Of a stretch of 15,814 bases of DNA, positions 6,412-14,524 are shown piece by piece. The notes beneath the pieces were generated by a model. The model saw only the letters and a list, made by a program, of their open reading frames with translations, had not been told where the DNA came from and made no database searches. Origin of the DNA: Deinococcus marmoris (GTDB lineage: Bacteria; Deinococcota; Deinococci; Deinococcales; Deinococcaceae); NCBI RefSeq assembly GCF_001949125.1, contig NZ_MSTI01000148.1:1-15814 (forward strand), in the 5' to 3' direction. How positions within the stretch are numbered: the stretch's first letter is position 1; every line of letters starts with the position of its first letter. A program made the translations under genes and the position numbers.

Positions 6412-8823
6412 ATGACCGCGTCCGACACCGACATGCCCGACGTGCCCACTGCGGCGCGCGTGGCTTCTCCCCAGCTCGACAACTACATCACCGGGATCAT
6501 TGAACGCGATCTGCAAAGCGGCAAGTACGCGGGCGTCGTGACCCGTTTCCCGCCTGAACCCAACGGTTACCTGCACCTGGGCCACACCTTCGCCAGTTTT
6601 CTGGACTTCCAGACCGCCGTGCAGTATGGGGGCCGCTACCACCTGCGCCTGGACGACACCAACCCCGAGGGCGAGTCCCAGGAATTTGCCGAGGGCATCA
6701 TGGCCGATCTGCGCTGGCTGGGCTGGGACTGGGGCGAGAATCTGTTTTACGCCTCCGACAACTTCGAGCGCTATTACGGGTACGCCGAACAGTTGATCCG
6801 GCAGGGCGACGCCTACGTGGACAGCGTGAACGGGGGCGAGATGGCCCGTCTGCGCGGCGACGCCCACACCCCCGGCACGCCCAGCGAGTACCGGGACCGC
6901 TCCGTGGAGGAAAACCTGGGTCTGTTCCGCCGCATGCGGGCCGGGGAATTCGCGGACGGCGCACACGTCCTGCGCGGCAAGATCGACCTGTCCAGCGCCA
7001 ACATGAAGCTGCGCGATCCGGTGCTGTACCGCATCAAGCGCGCGTGGCACTACCGCGCTGGGGACGCGTGGTGCATCTACCCCATGTACGACTTTCAGCA
7101 CCCCCTTCAGGACGCCATCGAGGGCGTGACCCACAGCATGTGCAGCCTGGAATTTGTAGACAACCGCGCCATCTACGACTGGCTGATGGAACGGCTGGCC
7201 TTTGCCCCGCGCCCCCACCAGTATGAGTTTGGGCGGCGCAGCCTGGAATACACGATTGTCAGCAAGCGCAAACTGCGCCAGCTCGTCAATGAAGGCCATG
7301 TCAGTGGCTGGGACGATCCGCGCATGCCCACCCTGCGCGCCCAGCAGCGGTTGGGGGTCACACCGGAAGCGGTGCGCGCCTTTGCCGCCCAGATCGGCGT
7401 GAGCCGGACCAACCGCACCGTGGACATCGCCGTCTACGAGAACGCCGTGCGCGACGATCTGAACCACAAGGCCCCCCGCGTGATGGCCGTGCTGGACCCG
7501 GTGCGCGTGACGCTGGGGAATCTGGATGAGGCGCGCACCCTCCAGATTCCGTACTGGCCGCATGACGTGATCGAGGCGTCGGCGGACGGTCTGGTGGCCC
7601 TCCCCAGTGGCGAGCGGGTTGCGTCTGAACAGGCCGTGCGCGACGTGGCACTGACCCGCGAACTGTTCATCGAGCGCGAGGATTTCAGCGCCGAGCCGCC
7701 CAAGGGCTACAAGCGCCTGACCCCCGGCGGCACGGTGCGCCTGCGTGGGGCGGGCATCATCCGCGCTGATGAATTCGAGACGGACGAGTCCGGCAACGTG
7801 ACCCACATCCACGCCACGCTGCTCGAAGAGGGTGCGAAGGCAGGAGGCGTGATTCACTGGGTCGGCGCGGAAAACGCCATTCCCGCCGAGTTCCGCCTGT
7901 ATGACCGCCTGTTCCGCGTTGCCAACCCGGAGGGCGAGAACCCGGACGACATCGCTCCCGACTTCGATCCCGAACAGCCCGGCCACGAGAGCGGGCCAGT
8001 TGATACTGGATTTCTGCGCTACTTGAACCCCGATAGCCTGCGCGTCACGCGCGGTTATGTGGAGGGCAGCGTGGCGAACGATCCCCACGACACCCGCTAT
8101 CAGTTCGAGCGGCAGGGCTACTTCTGGCGCGATCCGGTAGACAGCCGCGCGGATGCCCCGGTCTTCGGGCGGATCATCACCCTGAAGGACGCCTGGGCGC
8201 AGACGCAGAAGGCCGAGAGCAGCAAGCCGAAAGGGGAAAGCCGGAAGCCGAAAGCGGAAGCTGTTGTCGCAGGCGGCGTGCAACCTGCCCTGACCCCGGA
8301 GCAGGAAGCGGAAGTCACGCGCCTGACGGGTCTGGGTGCTGCCGAAGGGGACGCGCGGACCATTGCGCGCGACGAAACGCTGCTGGCCTTCCTGACCGAT
8401 GCCGCGCCGGGCGAGAGTTTCGCGCAGGTGGCGTCGTGGACGGTCAACGATCTGGCGACGCCGCTGCGGGCCGGGGAGGTCAAATTGAAGGCCGCCGATC
8501 TCGCGCCGCTGGCGGAATTACTGGCTTCGGGCAAGGTCACGACGCGCGTGGCCCGCGACGCCCTGGCCCGCGCCGCCGCTTCCGGCGAGACCCCCGCCGC
8601 CCTGATCGAACGCGAGGGCCTGAGCGCCGGGCTGGGTGAGGCCGAACTGGAACGTATCGTGGCCGGGGTGCTGGAAAAGAACCCCGCCGAGGTGGAAGCG
8701 TACCAGGGCGGCAAGACCGCGCTGCTGGGCTTTTTCACCGGGCAGGTCATGCGTGCCACCCAGGGCAAGGCCGAACCGGGGCGGGTTGCAGGCGTGCTGA
8801 AAGGGGCGCTGGCGGCGAAGTAA
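6412..8823 (+). CDS. glnS: Glutaminyl-tRNA synthetase with C-terminal YqeY/GatB-like domain
   Basis: The protein has 803 aa, far longer than the roughly 550 aa of E. coli GlnRS. It charges tRNA-Gln with glutamine using ATP in the cytoplasm. The class I signatures are [12 protein letters not shown] (HIGH motif, H55 and H58) and VSKRKL (KMSKS-like, residues 283-288). The anticodon-binding beta-barrels follow to about residue 600. A charged, repetitive linker at about 599-625 ([13 protein letters not shown]) leads to a tail at about 627-803 that matches YqeY and the GatB C-terminus, ending [20 protein letters not shown]. In Deinococcus this extra domain is known to aid tRNA binding. I chose the ATG at 6412 because of the -10 hexamer 6 nt upstream; the frame opens earlier, at 6331, but that stretch is not conserved in look. 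Confidence 0.96.
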   Translation: MTASDTDMPDVPTAARVASPQLDNYITGIIERDLQSGKYAGVVTRFPPEPNGYLHLGHTFASFLDFQTAVQYGGRYHLRLDDTNPEGESQEFAEGIMADLRWLGWDWGENLFYASDNFERYYGYAEQLIRQGDAYVDSVNGGEMARLRGDAHTPGTPSEYRDRSVEENLGLFRRMRAGEFADGAHVLRGKIDLSSANMKLRDPVLYRIKRAWHYRAGDAWCIYPMYDFQHPLQDAIEGVTHSMCSLEFVDNRAIYDWLMERLAFAPRPHQYEFGRRSLEYTIVSKRKLRQLVNEGHVSGWDDPRMPTLRAQQRLGVTPEAVRAFAAQIGVSRTNRTVDIAVYENAVRDDLNHKAPRVMAVLDPVRVTLGNLDEARTLQIPYWPHDVIEASADGLVALPSGERVASEQAVRDVALTRELFIEREDFSAEPPKGYKRLTPGGTVRLRGAGIIRADEFETDESGNVTHIHATLLEEGAKAGGVIHWVGAENAIPAEFRLYDRLFRVANPEGENPDDIAPDFDPEQPGHESGPVDTGFLRYLNPDSLRVTRGYVEGSVANDPHDTRYQFERQGYFWRDPVDSRADAPVFGRIITLKDAWAQTQKAESSKPKGESRKPKAEAVVAGGVQPALTPEQEAEVTRLTGLGAAEGDARTIARDETLLAFLTDAAPGESFAQVASWTVNDLATPLRAGEVKLKAADLAPLAELLASGKVTTRVARDALARAAASGETPAALIEREGLSAGLGEAELERIVAGVLEKNPAEVEAYQGGKTALLGFFTGQVMRATQGKAEPGRVAGVLKGALAAK
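8224..8261 (+). repeat. Imperfect direct repeat in the GlnRS linker
   Basis: Positions 8224-8241 and 8245-8261 share AAGCCGAAAG followed by a GG-AA-GC tail, with small indels. They encode the basic linker between the synthetase body and the YqeY-like domain. The purine-rich, tandem character differs from the surrounding coding sequence and looks like an intergenic-type repeat. Confidence 0.5.
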
Positions 8824-8862
8824 CACGGGCGCTAGTTGCTGCCGAATCGCTCGAATCTGGCC

Positions 8863-9499
8863 TCAACCAGACTTGGGCAAGAAGAATCTGCGGCAGGGTT
8901 CCAGCCCCGTCACGGTCACCGTTATCTGTTGATTGCGTTCCCAGTCCTCGCGCGTCAGGCGCAGGCGGTCTGAGACGACGGGCTGGCCGTCCAGCACATC
9001 CCGCGAGATGCCGCCCTGGCGATACCCCAGCTTGCGCGAGACGCCCTGGGAAGCCGCGTTGTCCTGAAACACTTCGCTGAGGGCGGCCACCGCGCCCAGT
9101 TCCGCGAAGGCCAGATGCAGCAGCGCGGCGCGGGCCTCGGTTCCGAACCCCTGACCCTGAAACTTCATGCCGAGCCAGGAACTGGTTTTGACCTCTCGCA
9201 GAATGGGGAAATCGCGCCCCCGCAACGACACCATGCCGACAGGCTCGGCCCAGTCCCAGACTCCACGCCTCTGGCCGCCACTGCCCACGCGTCAGCCAGT
9301 GCTGCTGGATCACGTACAGAGCGCGCTCCGAGGGTGGGAGGTGCGTCCAGGGCGTCAGAAACGGGCGCTGATCTGGTGGGTGGATGCTTTTTGCGGCGAC
9401 ATCGGCAAGGGCCGCGAGTTCCCCGTCATCCGGCGGACGCAATTCCAGGCGTGGCGTCTGGATTCGCAGGGCGGCCAGGGGCCAGTGATCGGTCAACAC
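8863..9499 (-). pseudogene. RimJ/RimL-like GNAT acetyltransferase, frameshifted
   Basis: The N-terminal 82 residues read from the GTG at 9499 (MLTDHWPLAALRIQTPRLEL to RGQWRPEAWSLG, about 9254). The rest of the fold continues in another frame from about 9261 (VWDWAEPVGMVSLRG), through the acetyl-CoA loop FQGQGFGTEARA and the end NAASQGVSRKLGY, to a stop at 8863. Neither frame alone makes a full enzyme. The upstream frame carried on would read unrelated sequence to 8747 inside glnS. The break lies at GTCTGGGA (9254-9261); two tandem copies of that 8-mer would restore one frame. A TACGCT hexamer 6 nt before the GTG supports this start. It could be a true pseudogene or a sequencing error. The gene converges on glnS and diverges from the CoA-transferase gene. 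Confidence 0.75.
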
Positions 9500-9505
9500 C
9501 TCAGC

Positions 9506-9511
9506 AGCGTA
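9506..9511 (-). promoter_or_regulatory. -10 hexamer of the broken GNAT gene, leaderless type
   Basis: TACGCT on the minus strand lies 6 nt (GCTGAG) before the GTG at 9499. It has the same spacing as at glnS, the M16 pair, the M23 gene and the GNAT gene at 14512. Confidence 0.5.
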
Positions 9512-9551
9512 ACCGTTCCCTGGCACAACCGTTTCCCGACAAGGTGCGCGC

Positions 9552-9557
9552 TAAACT
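9552..9557 (+). promoter_or_regulatory. Candidate -10 for the leader ORF and CoA-transferase gene
   Basis: TAAACT is the best TANNNT match upstream of the CoA-transferase gene. It would start a transcript near 9564, about 26 nt before the small ORF at 9590. No convincing -35 is visible. Confidence 0.35.
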
Positions 9558-9589
9558 TGCCCTCAATCCAAGTTCTGCCGAGGTTCCGC

Positions 9590-9625
9590 ATGTCCATTCA
9601 AATTCAAAACTGCCGCTTCCTGTGA
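9590..9625 (+). CDS. Possible 11-codon leader peptide before the CoA-transferase gene
   Basis: ATG at 9590 opens an 11-residue frame, MSIQIQNCRFL, with GAGG 6 nt upstream (9580-9583). Its TGA overlaps the GTG start of the CoA-transferase gene (GTGA, 9622-9625), so ribosomes ending here could restart on the main gene. That main start has no ribosome site of its own. No known attenuation motif is visible. It may also be chance. Confidence 0.35.
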   Translation: MSIQIQNCRFL

Positions 9626-10782
9626 CCGCCAACCTTCCCCTCTCCGGCATCCGGGTGGCCGATTTCACTCGCGTCCTGACTGGCCCCTTCTGCACCATGT
9701 TGCTGGGCGATCTGGGCGCGGACGTGATCAAGATTGAACCACCGGGCGGCGACGACACACGCGGCTGGGGGCCACCGTTTCAGGAGAGTGAACACGGGCG
9801 CGAGTCCAGCTACTTTCTGAGCGTCAACCGCAACAAGCGCAGTGTGGAGCTGGATCTCAAGACGCCGGAAGGCATGGACGCCGCCCGCAAGCTGATCGCC
9901 GGAAGTGACGTGCTGGTGGAGAACTTTCGCCCCGGTACGCTGGAACGCCTGGGCCTGGGCTGGGAAGCGCTGAGCGCCGTGCATCCCCGGCTGATCTACG
10001 CTAGCATCTCCGGCTTCGGGCAGACCGGGCCGTACAGGGACCGCGCCGGATACGACGTGATCGCGCAGGGCATGGGCGGCATGATGAGCTACAACGGCGA
10101 GGTGGGCGGCCCGCCGCTGCGGGTGGGCGTGGCGGTGGCCGACGTCTTCGCCGGATCGCTGATCACGCAGGCGATTCTGGCCGCGTTGTTTCAGCGGGAA
10201 CGCACCGGTAGGGGCGAACGGGTGGACGTGAACCTGCTGGAAAGCGTGATCGCACTGGGCAGTTCGCAGGTGGGGCGCTACCTGGCCACCGGGGAAATCC
10301 CCGTCCCCGTGGGCAATGACCACCGCTCAATCGTGCCGTATGGAACGGTGGCCTGCGGCGACGGCTTCGTGAATATCGCGGTGGGCAACGACGCGCTGTG
10401 GCGGCGCTTCTGCGCGGCGCTGGAGCTGACCGAACTGGGCGCAGACCCACGCTTTGCCACCAACGAGGGGCGCGTGAACAGCCGCGCCGAGCTGGACTCG
10501 CTGATGCTGGGCGGTCTGGCCCGCTTTACCCGCCAGGAGATCATGGAGCGGCTGGAGCTGGCGGGCGTGCCGTGCGGCCCTGTCAACAACATGGCCGAGG
10601 TCTTTGCCGATCCGCATGTGCAGGCGCGTGGCGTGGCGGTGGAGGTGGAGCATGCCTCGCTGGGCCACACCACCGTGACCTCGCCGCCGTGGGACATCGG
10701 GGGGCAGACGCTGCCTGTGCGCCGCGCCCCGCCCACGCTGGGGCAACACACGGCAGAGATTCTGGGGGAGCTGGAAGGCTGA
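9622..10782 (+). CDS. Family III CoA-transferase (CaiB/BaiF type)
   Basis: The protein has 386 aa, close to the usual family length. It starts with LPLSGIRVADFTRVLTGPF and has GDLGADVIKIEPPGGDDTR, NRNKRSVELDLK, VENFRPGTLERLGLG and ISGFGQTGPYRDRAGYD, all standard for CaiB/BaiF proteins. The aspartate in GVAVADVFAG (D174) aligns with the catalytic Asp that forms the glutamyl/aspartyl-CoA anhydride in formyl-CoA transferase. Such enzymes move CoA between carboxylic acids, such as oxalate, carnitine or succinate esters; the substrates cannot be told here. I chose the GTG at 9622 because homologous sequence begins 3-4 residues after it. The frame runs upstream to 9115 but that part is antisense to the GNAT gene. 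It converges on the M16 pair, 52 nt away. Confidence 0.92.
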   Translation: MTANLPLSGIRVADFTRVLTGPFCTMLLGDLGADVIKIEPPGGDDTRGWGPPFQESEHGRESSYFLSVNRNKRSVELDLKTPEGMDAARKLIAGSDVLVENFRPGTLERLGLGWEALSAVHPRLIYASISGFGQTGPYRDRAGYDVIAQGMGGMMSYNGEVGGPPLRVGVAVADVFAGSLITQAILAALFQRERTGRGERVDVNLLESVIALGSSQVGRYLATGEIPVPVGNDHRSIVPYGTVACGDGFVNIAVGNDALWRRFCAALELTELGADPRFATNEGRVNSRAELDSLMLGGLARFTRQEIMERLELAGVPCGPVNNMAEVFADPHVQARGVAVEVEHASLGHTTVTSPPWDIGGQTLPVRRAPPTLGQHTAEILGELEG

Positions 10783-10834
10783 ATCTGAGGAAACCGGAGC
10801 TGTCTTTCTCTTTGGGAGAGGGGAGAAGTTCCTC

Positions 10835-12079
10835 CTACTCCAGCGTTTCCAGCGGCCCCAGCGCCACCACCGTCAACCTTTCCAGCGGACACAGCTTCAA
10901 GACCTCGCGCACTTCGGCGGCGGTGATGCTGGCGTAACGTTCCACCAGTTCCTGGGTCGTCTCGGCCCGCCCGGTGGCCATGTAATCCATGCCCAGCGCG
11001 AACAGGCGTCCCTGCGGCGTCTCGGCCCGCAGCAAAGTGGAGACGGCTAGCTTGCGGGCAGCGCGGCGCACGGCTGCGTCTGTAATAAGGGCGTCGGCAT
11101 CCCGCAACACGGTACGGAAGATGTTCAGCACCTCCTGGGCGCGTTCCGGGTCACAGGAAAAGCCGCCCTCAAAGGCCCCGGCGTCGCGGTATTCCAGGTG
11201 GGCCAGATCGGCGCTGTCGGCCAGTCCAGTGTCCAGCAGCGCCCAGTACAGCGCGCCGTTCTCGCCGCCGATCAGATCGGCCAGCACGCCCGCCGCCTCG
11301 CGCAGAGGGTGGGTCACGCCCAGGCCGGGAGCCTCGGCGGCCACCTGCACGCGGCTCAGGTCCGGGTCGGCGATCACGCGCACCTGGGCCGGATGAACCG
11401 GGGTGGGGGGCGGCCCGGCAGTGGGCGCGGCGGCAGCGGGCCAGTCGGCCAGATTCGCCGTGGCCCATTCCAGCACCGCCTCTGAATCAAAAGCCCCCGT
11501 CAGCGCCAGCGTCACGCGGGCCGCACCGTAGCGGGCGCGGTGGTTTTCGGCCAGAGCGTCGCGGCTCAATCCCCCCACCGTCCCCGTCGTCCCCAGAATC
11601 AGATGCCCCAGCGGGTGCGTTCCCCAGTAATCGGCACGCAACTCGTCAATCACGCGGATGCCCGGTTGATCGGCGTACATGGCGATTTCTTCCAGAATGA
11701 CGCCGCGCTCGGCCTCCAGATCGCTTTCTCGCAGGGCCGGGCGCATCAATTCGGTCAGGGTGTCCAGCAGCTCAGCCGTCTGTTCGGGCAGGCAGGCGGC
11801 GTGGTAGACGGTGGCCTCCTCGCCGGTAAAGGCGTTGGACTGCCCGCCCAGATCGTCCAGCCGCTCGTTCAGCACCGCAGCAGATAGGCGCTCGGACCCC
11901 TTGAACATCAGGTGTTCCAGAAAATGACTCGCGCCCATCTCGGCGGGCAATTCATCCCGCGCCCCGGTGTTCACGAAGTATCCGGCGGCGACGGTCTGTG
12001 CGTCCGGGTCTGCCTCCAGCAGCAGGGTCAGACCGTTGGGCAGAACGTGGATGAGAGGCTCGGTCACAGGCTTAGACAT
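10835..12079 (-). CDS. M16 family zinc metallopeptidase, catalytic subunit
   Basis: The protein has 414 aa. The inverted zinc motif H52-F-L-E55-H56 is present in [13 protein letters not shown], and the third ligand is most likely E131 in [12 protein letters not shown], giving the classic HxxEH-x74-E. It belongs to the short M16B type, like the processing peptidase beta subunit, which cuts unfolded peptides inside a two-subunit clamshell. The C-terminal half lacks the usual RGLxY segment: the matching place reads [19 protein letters not shown]. No signal peptide is seen, so it is probably cytoplasmic. The ATG at 12079 overlaps the stop of the upstream M16 gene by 8 nt (12072-12079), so the two are translated together and probably form a heterodimer. 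Confidence 0.93.
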   Translation of the reverse strand: MSKPVTEPLIHVLPNGLTLLLEADPDAQTVAAGYFVNTGARDELPAEMGASHFLEHLMFKGSERLSAAVLNERLDDLGGQSNAFTGEEATVYHAACLPEQTAELLDTLTELMRPALRESDLEAERGVILEEIAMYADQPGIRVIDELRADYWGTHPLGHLILGTTGTVGGLSRDALAENHRARYGAARVTLALTGAFDSEAVLEWATANLADWPAAAAPTAGPPPTPVHPAQVRVIADPDLSRVQVAAEAPGLGVTHPLREAAGVLADLIGGENGALYWALLDTGLADSADLAHLEYRDAGAFEGGFSCDPERAQEVLNIFRTVLRDADALITDAAVRRAARKLAVSTLLRAETPQGRLFALGMDYMATGRAETTQELVERYASITAAEVREVLKLCPLERLTVVALGPLETLE

Positions 12080-13334
12080 TTGAAGGCCCCAGCGTCACAA
12101 TCGTCATGCTTGAGACTGGATCGTAGTCAGTCAGAAAATCGTTCACGCCTTCCAGTGTCAGCGCGTCCAGACTCGCGCGCAACCCGGCCAGCGGGCGCAC
12201 CTGACCGAACACGGCCACGTCACGGGTCAGCGCTCCGGCGCGGGCGCGCATGGACTCTGCGCCAAAGACCACGCTGGCGCGCAGGCCGCTGCGGGCGCGG
12301 CGGAATTCGTCGGCGCTCAGGCCCTGGGGCAATCGGGCCAGTTCGGCCAGCATAACTTCCAGCGTTTCGGGGGCGCGGGCCGGGGTGCTGCCCGCATAGG
12401 CCGTCAGAAAGCCCTGGCCACCCAGCAGCACGGGCGAGGCGCTGACCGCGTAGGCCAGCCCGCGTTCCTCGCGCACGGCATGAAAGAGGCGGCTGGCACT
12501 GCCTCCAGACAGTGCCGTCAGCGCCACCTGCCACGCCAGCCAGCGCGGATCGCCAGGAGAAATGCCGGGAGCGGTCAGGCTCAGGTGGGTCTGTTCGGCG
12601 TCGGGGTCAGGCACATGAACGCGCTGCCCCGCCTGAAAGGTCGCCTCGGCCCCCGGCTGACGGCCTGGGCGCAAGCTTCCCAGCGCATCGGAAACCAGCC
12701 CCAGCGCTGCCTCTGGTTCCAGATCGGCCACCAGCCCCAGCACCGCGCCCGCCTGCCCATACGCCTCCAGATGCGCCCGCAGGGTGTCTGCCGTCAGCGC
12801 CTCCAGACCCTCCAGCGTGCCGCTCGGCGGGTGTGCGAAGCCTGCCAGCGGGGAACCGGCAGGACGGGGAAAGGTCACGCGCCGCGCCTCCAGCGCCAGC
12901 AGGTCCGTCGGGCTGTCCTGAAAGCTGTCCAGATCCTGCCGCGCCAGATCGGTCAGCACAGGGAGTTCGTTTTCCGGCAGATCGGGGCGCAGCAGCACGT
13001 CGGCCACCAGCCTCAGCGAGGCCCCCAGATCGTCCAGCAGACCAGAGACGCCCAGCCGCGTTGCTTCTGGCCCCACGCCGCCGCCCCGGCGCACGCCCAG
13101 ATCATCGAAGGCGTCCTGGAGGGCGCGGGCGTCGCGGCCCGCCGCCCCCTTGAACAGCCACTCCTCCAGCACGCCAGACGAACCTTCCTGGCCCACCGGG
13201 TCATGGGCGCTGCCCACCGGAAGGCGCAGGTCAAAGGCAAAGCCCGGCCCGCTCCGGCGTTCAAAAGCCAGCCGCAGACCGCCGGGCAGGGTCCACAGTT
13301 CAGAGGCGGGGAAAGCTTGGGACAGGGCAGGCAT
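12072..13334 (-). CDS. M16 family peptidase-like protein, non-catalytic subunit
   Basis: The protein has 420 aa with the same two-lobe fold. The zinc motif is degenerate: where the partner has HFLEH this one has G54-V-L-E57-E58 in [12 protein letters not shown], so it should not bind zinc. Its C-terminal half keeps the substrate-binding segment [21 protein letters not shown] with R291 and Y295. Known two-subunit M16B enzymes divide labour in this way. I chose the ATG at 13334 because a TACAAT hexamer lies 6 nt upstream; the frame opens 143 codons earlier, but that stretch runs antisense through the M23 gene. It is the first gene of the M16 pair and diverges from the M23 gene across 127 nt. 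Confidence 0.92.
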   Translation of the reverse strand: MPALSQAFPASELWTLPGGLRLAFERRSGPGFAFDLRLPVGSAHDPVGQEGSSGVLEEWLFKGAAGRDARALQDAFDDLGVRRGGGVGPEATRLGVSGLLDDLGASLRLVADVLLRPDLPENELPVLTDLARQDLDSFQDSPTDLLALEARRVTFPRPAGSPLAGFAHPPSGTLEGLEALTADTLRAHLEAYGQAGAVLGLVADLEPEAALGLVSDALGSLRPGRQPGAEATFQAGQRVHVPDPDAEQTHLSLTAPGISPGDPRWLAWQVALTALSGGSASRLFHAVREERGLAYAVSASPVLLGGQGFLTAYAGSTPARAPETLEVMLAELARLPQGLSADEFRRARSGLRASVVFGAESMRARAGALTRDVAVFGQVRPLAGLRASLDALTLEGVNDFLTDYDPVSSMTIVTLGPSNV

Positions 13335-13340
13335 CCGGGG

Positions 13341-13346
13341 ATTGTA
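13341..13346 (-). promoter_or_regulatory. -10 hexamer of the M16 operon, leaderless type
   Basis: TACAAT on the minus strand lies exactly 6 nt (CCCCGG) before the ATG at 13334. No Shine-Dalgarno site is present. This is the best -10 match in the window. Confidence 0.65.
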
Positions 13347-13362
13347 GAGGGTTGTGGGGAAA

Positions 13363-13378
13363 TTTGCCGGGGGGCAAA
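13363..13378. repeat. Inverted repeat TTTGCC-GGGG-GGCAAA
   Basis: A perfect 6-bp inverted repeat with a 4-nt loop lies 17 nt upstream of the M16 -10 hexamer, where the -35 region would be. It may be an operator. It is too short and in the wrong place for a clear terminator. Confidence 0.45.
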
Positions 13379-13432
13379 GGTCAGAAAAAAAGCCGGGGCA
13401 ACGGGCGTCTCTGCAACTTTTCCCTGATTCTT

Positions 13433-13446
13433 CCCTGGCCCCAGGG
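13433..13446. repeat. Inverted repeat CCCTGG-CC-CCAGGG
   Basis: A perfect 6-bp inverted repeat with a 2-nt centre ends 4 nt before the candidate -10 of the M23 gene. It could be a protein-binding site that controls that promoter. In GC-rich DNA a match of this size could arise by chance. Confidence 0.4.
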
Positions 13447-13449
13447 CGG

Positions 13450-13455
13450 CATGCT
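13450..13455 (+). promoter_or_regulatory. Candidate -10 of the M23 gene, leaderless type
   Basis: CATGCT lies exactly 6 nt (GAAACG) before the GTG at 13462. It departs from TANNNT at the first base but keeps the spacing seen at four other starts in the window. Confidence 0.4.
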
Positions 13456-13461
13456 GAAACG

Positions 13462-13977
13462 GTGAGGCGTTTTCTCGGATTCATTGTTTTTCTGGCGCTG
13501 CTGGTTGGGGCGCTGTATCTGCTGTGGCCGCAGATCAGGAATGCCCAGCGGTACTCGGCGCTGCTGTCCGCGCCCACGCCAACGGCAAACAGCCTGCCCA
13601 ATCCGCTGCCCGGCCAGAACCTGACCGACACCTGGGGCGCGGCCCGCAGCCAGGGGCGCAGCCATGAGGGCATCGACATTTTTGCCAAACGGAACACGCC
13701 CATTCGCGCCACCACGCGCGGCATCGTGTTGAATGTCGGCCCCAACGGGCTGGGCGGGCGCACGGTGATGATCCTCGGCCCCGGCGGGCAGCGCCACTAT
13801 TACGCGCACATGGAGAAATACCCGGACCTGAAACGCGGCGAGTGGATCGAGGCAGGAACCGTGGTGGGCTATGTCGGGGATAGTGGCAACGCCAAAGGCA
13901 CGCCCCCGCACCTGCACTACGGGATTTACACGGGCGGCGGGGCGATCAATCCCTATCTGTTTTTGAAGAAGAACTGA
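13462..13977 (+). CDS. Membrane-anchored M23 (LytM-type) peptidase
   Basis: The protein has 171 aa from the GTG at 13462. An N-terminal hydrophobic segment at about residues 4-22 ([19 protein letters not shown]) should act as an uncleaved signal anchor, leaving the rest outside the cytoplasm. The LytM domain fills about 58-165. Its active site is complete: H68-x3-D72 (SHEGIDI), H116 (YYAH) and H150-L-H152 (PPHLHYG). Such enzymes cut peptide cross-links in peptidoglycan or serve as scaffolds for envelope remodelling. The frame extends upstream to 13354, but that part lacks a signal-like sequence and covers the promoter region. It overlaps the convergent GNAT gene by 32 bp at their 3' ends. Confidence 0.9.
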   Translation: MRRFLGFIVFLALLVGALYLLWPQIRNAQRYSALLSAPTPTANSLPNPLPGQNLTDTWGAARSQGRSHEGIDIFAKRNTPIRATTRGIVLNVGPNGLGGRTVMILGPGGQRHYYAHMEKYPDLKRGEWIEAGTVVGYVGDSGNAKGTPPHLHYGIYTGGGAINPYLFLKKN

Positions 13978-14512
13978 GCCGCGCACTGACCTCCGGCCAC
14001 TCGTCCGCCGTAATGGAGAACATCACCGTGTCGCGCAGGCTTCCGTCCTGACGGCGTTGGTGCTTTCGCAACACGCCCTCGCGCACCGCCCCGATTTTCT
14101 CGATGGCCCGCTGGGAGCGGGTGTTCAGGTTGTCGGTCTTGAGCTGCACGCGCTGCATGTCCAGCGTTTCAAAGGCGTGGGCCAGCAGCAACAGCTTCAT
14201 GCGGCGGTTGATCCCTGTTCCCATGTAACGCGGGTGCAGCCACGTCCAGCCGATTTCCAGCCCCGCATGCGCCGCGCGAATGTCGCCGTAGCGCGTGCTG
14301 CCTGCCAGTTCGCCGTCCACCACGATGGTGAAGGGTTGCTGATCGGGGGCGTCCAGAGCGCTCTGGTAATAGGCCGCGTCTGAAGGCGAGGTTCCCATCA
14401 GGGCCAGTTCATCGGCGCAGTCTGCGGCCAGGGCGCACAGGCCGGGAATATCTGTTTCGGGCAGGGCGCGCACGGTCAATTCACCGTCGGTCAGGGTGAT
14501 GGAATGGTGCAT
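13946..14512 (-). CDS. GNAT family N-acetyltransferase, RimJ/RimL-like
   Basis: The protein has 188 aa. It has the [18 protein letters not shown] segment (about residues 85-102), which carries the acetyl-CoA loop, then [21 protein letters not shown] and [10 protein letters not shown], typical of RimJ/RimL-type enzymes. These acetylate N-termini of ribosomal proteins or small amines; the substrate here is unknown. The ATG at 14512 lies 9 nt after the phosphatase gene ends, and a TAAACT hexamer 6 nt upstream overlaps that gene's stop. It may thus be read both from the operon and from its own promoter. The last 10 residues (SSSSKTDRD) are encoded by DNA that also codes for the end of the M23 gene. 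Confidence 0.9.
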   Translation of the reverse strand: MHHSITLTDGELTVRALPETDIPGLCALAADCADELALMGTSPSDAAYYQSALDAPDQQPFTIVVDGELAGSTRYGDIRAAHAGLEIGWTWLHPRYMGTGINRRMKLLLLAHAFETLDMQRVQLKTDNLNTRSQRAIEKIGAVREGVLRKHQRRQDGSLRDTVMFSITADEWPEVSARLSSSSKTDRD

Positions 14513-14518
14513 GGCTGA

Positions 14519-14524
14519 AGTTTA
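14519..14524 (-). promoter_or_regulatory. -10 hexamer of the GNAT gene at 14512, leaderless type
   Basis: TAAACT on the minus strand lies exactly 6 nt (TCAGCC) before the ATG at 14512, with no ribosome site. It overlaps the TAA stop of the phosphatase gene (14522-14524), so the promoter is embedded in the 3' end of the gene before it. Confidence 0.55.

Noticed and set aside
6355..8283. 642-codon open frame antisense to glnS
   Set aside because: It is a mirror of GC-rich coding sequence, rich in His, Val, Gly and Ala with no domain pattern, and glnS clearly owns this stretch.
8824..8862. Terminator or small RNA after glnS
   Set aside because: I found no stable stem or T-rich run in this 39-nt gap.
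8747..9526. Long minus-strand frame of 259 codons
   Set aside because: Only its first part encodes GNAT sequence; after about 9254 it reads arbitrary residues and runs into the end of glnS. Treated as the front half of a frameshifted gene.
10783..10834. Possible terminator between the CoA-transferase and M16 genes
   Set aside because: The only pairing seen is a short TCTC/GAGA stem with no following T run on either strand, too weak to call.
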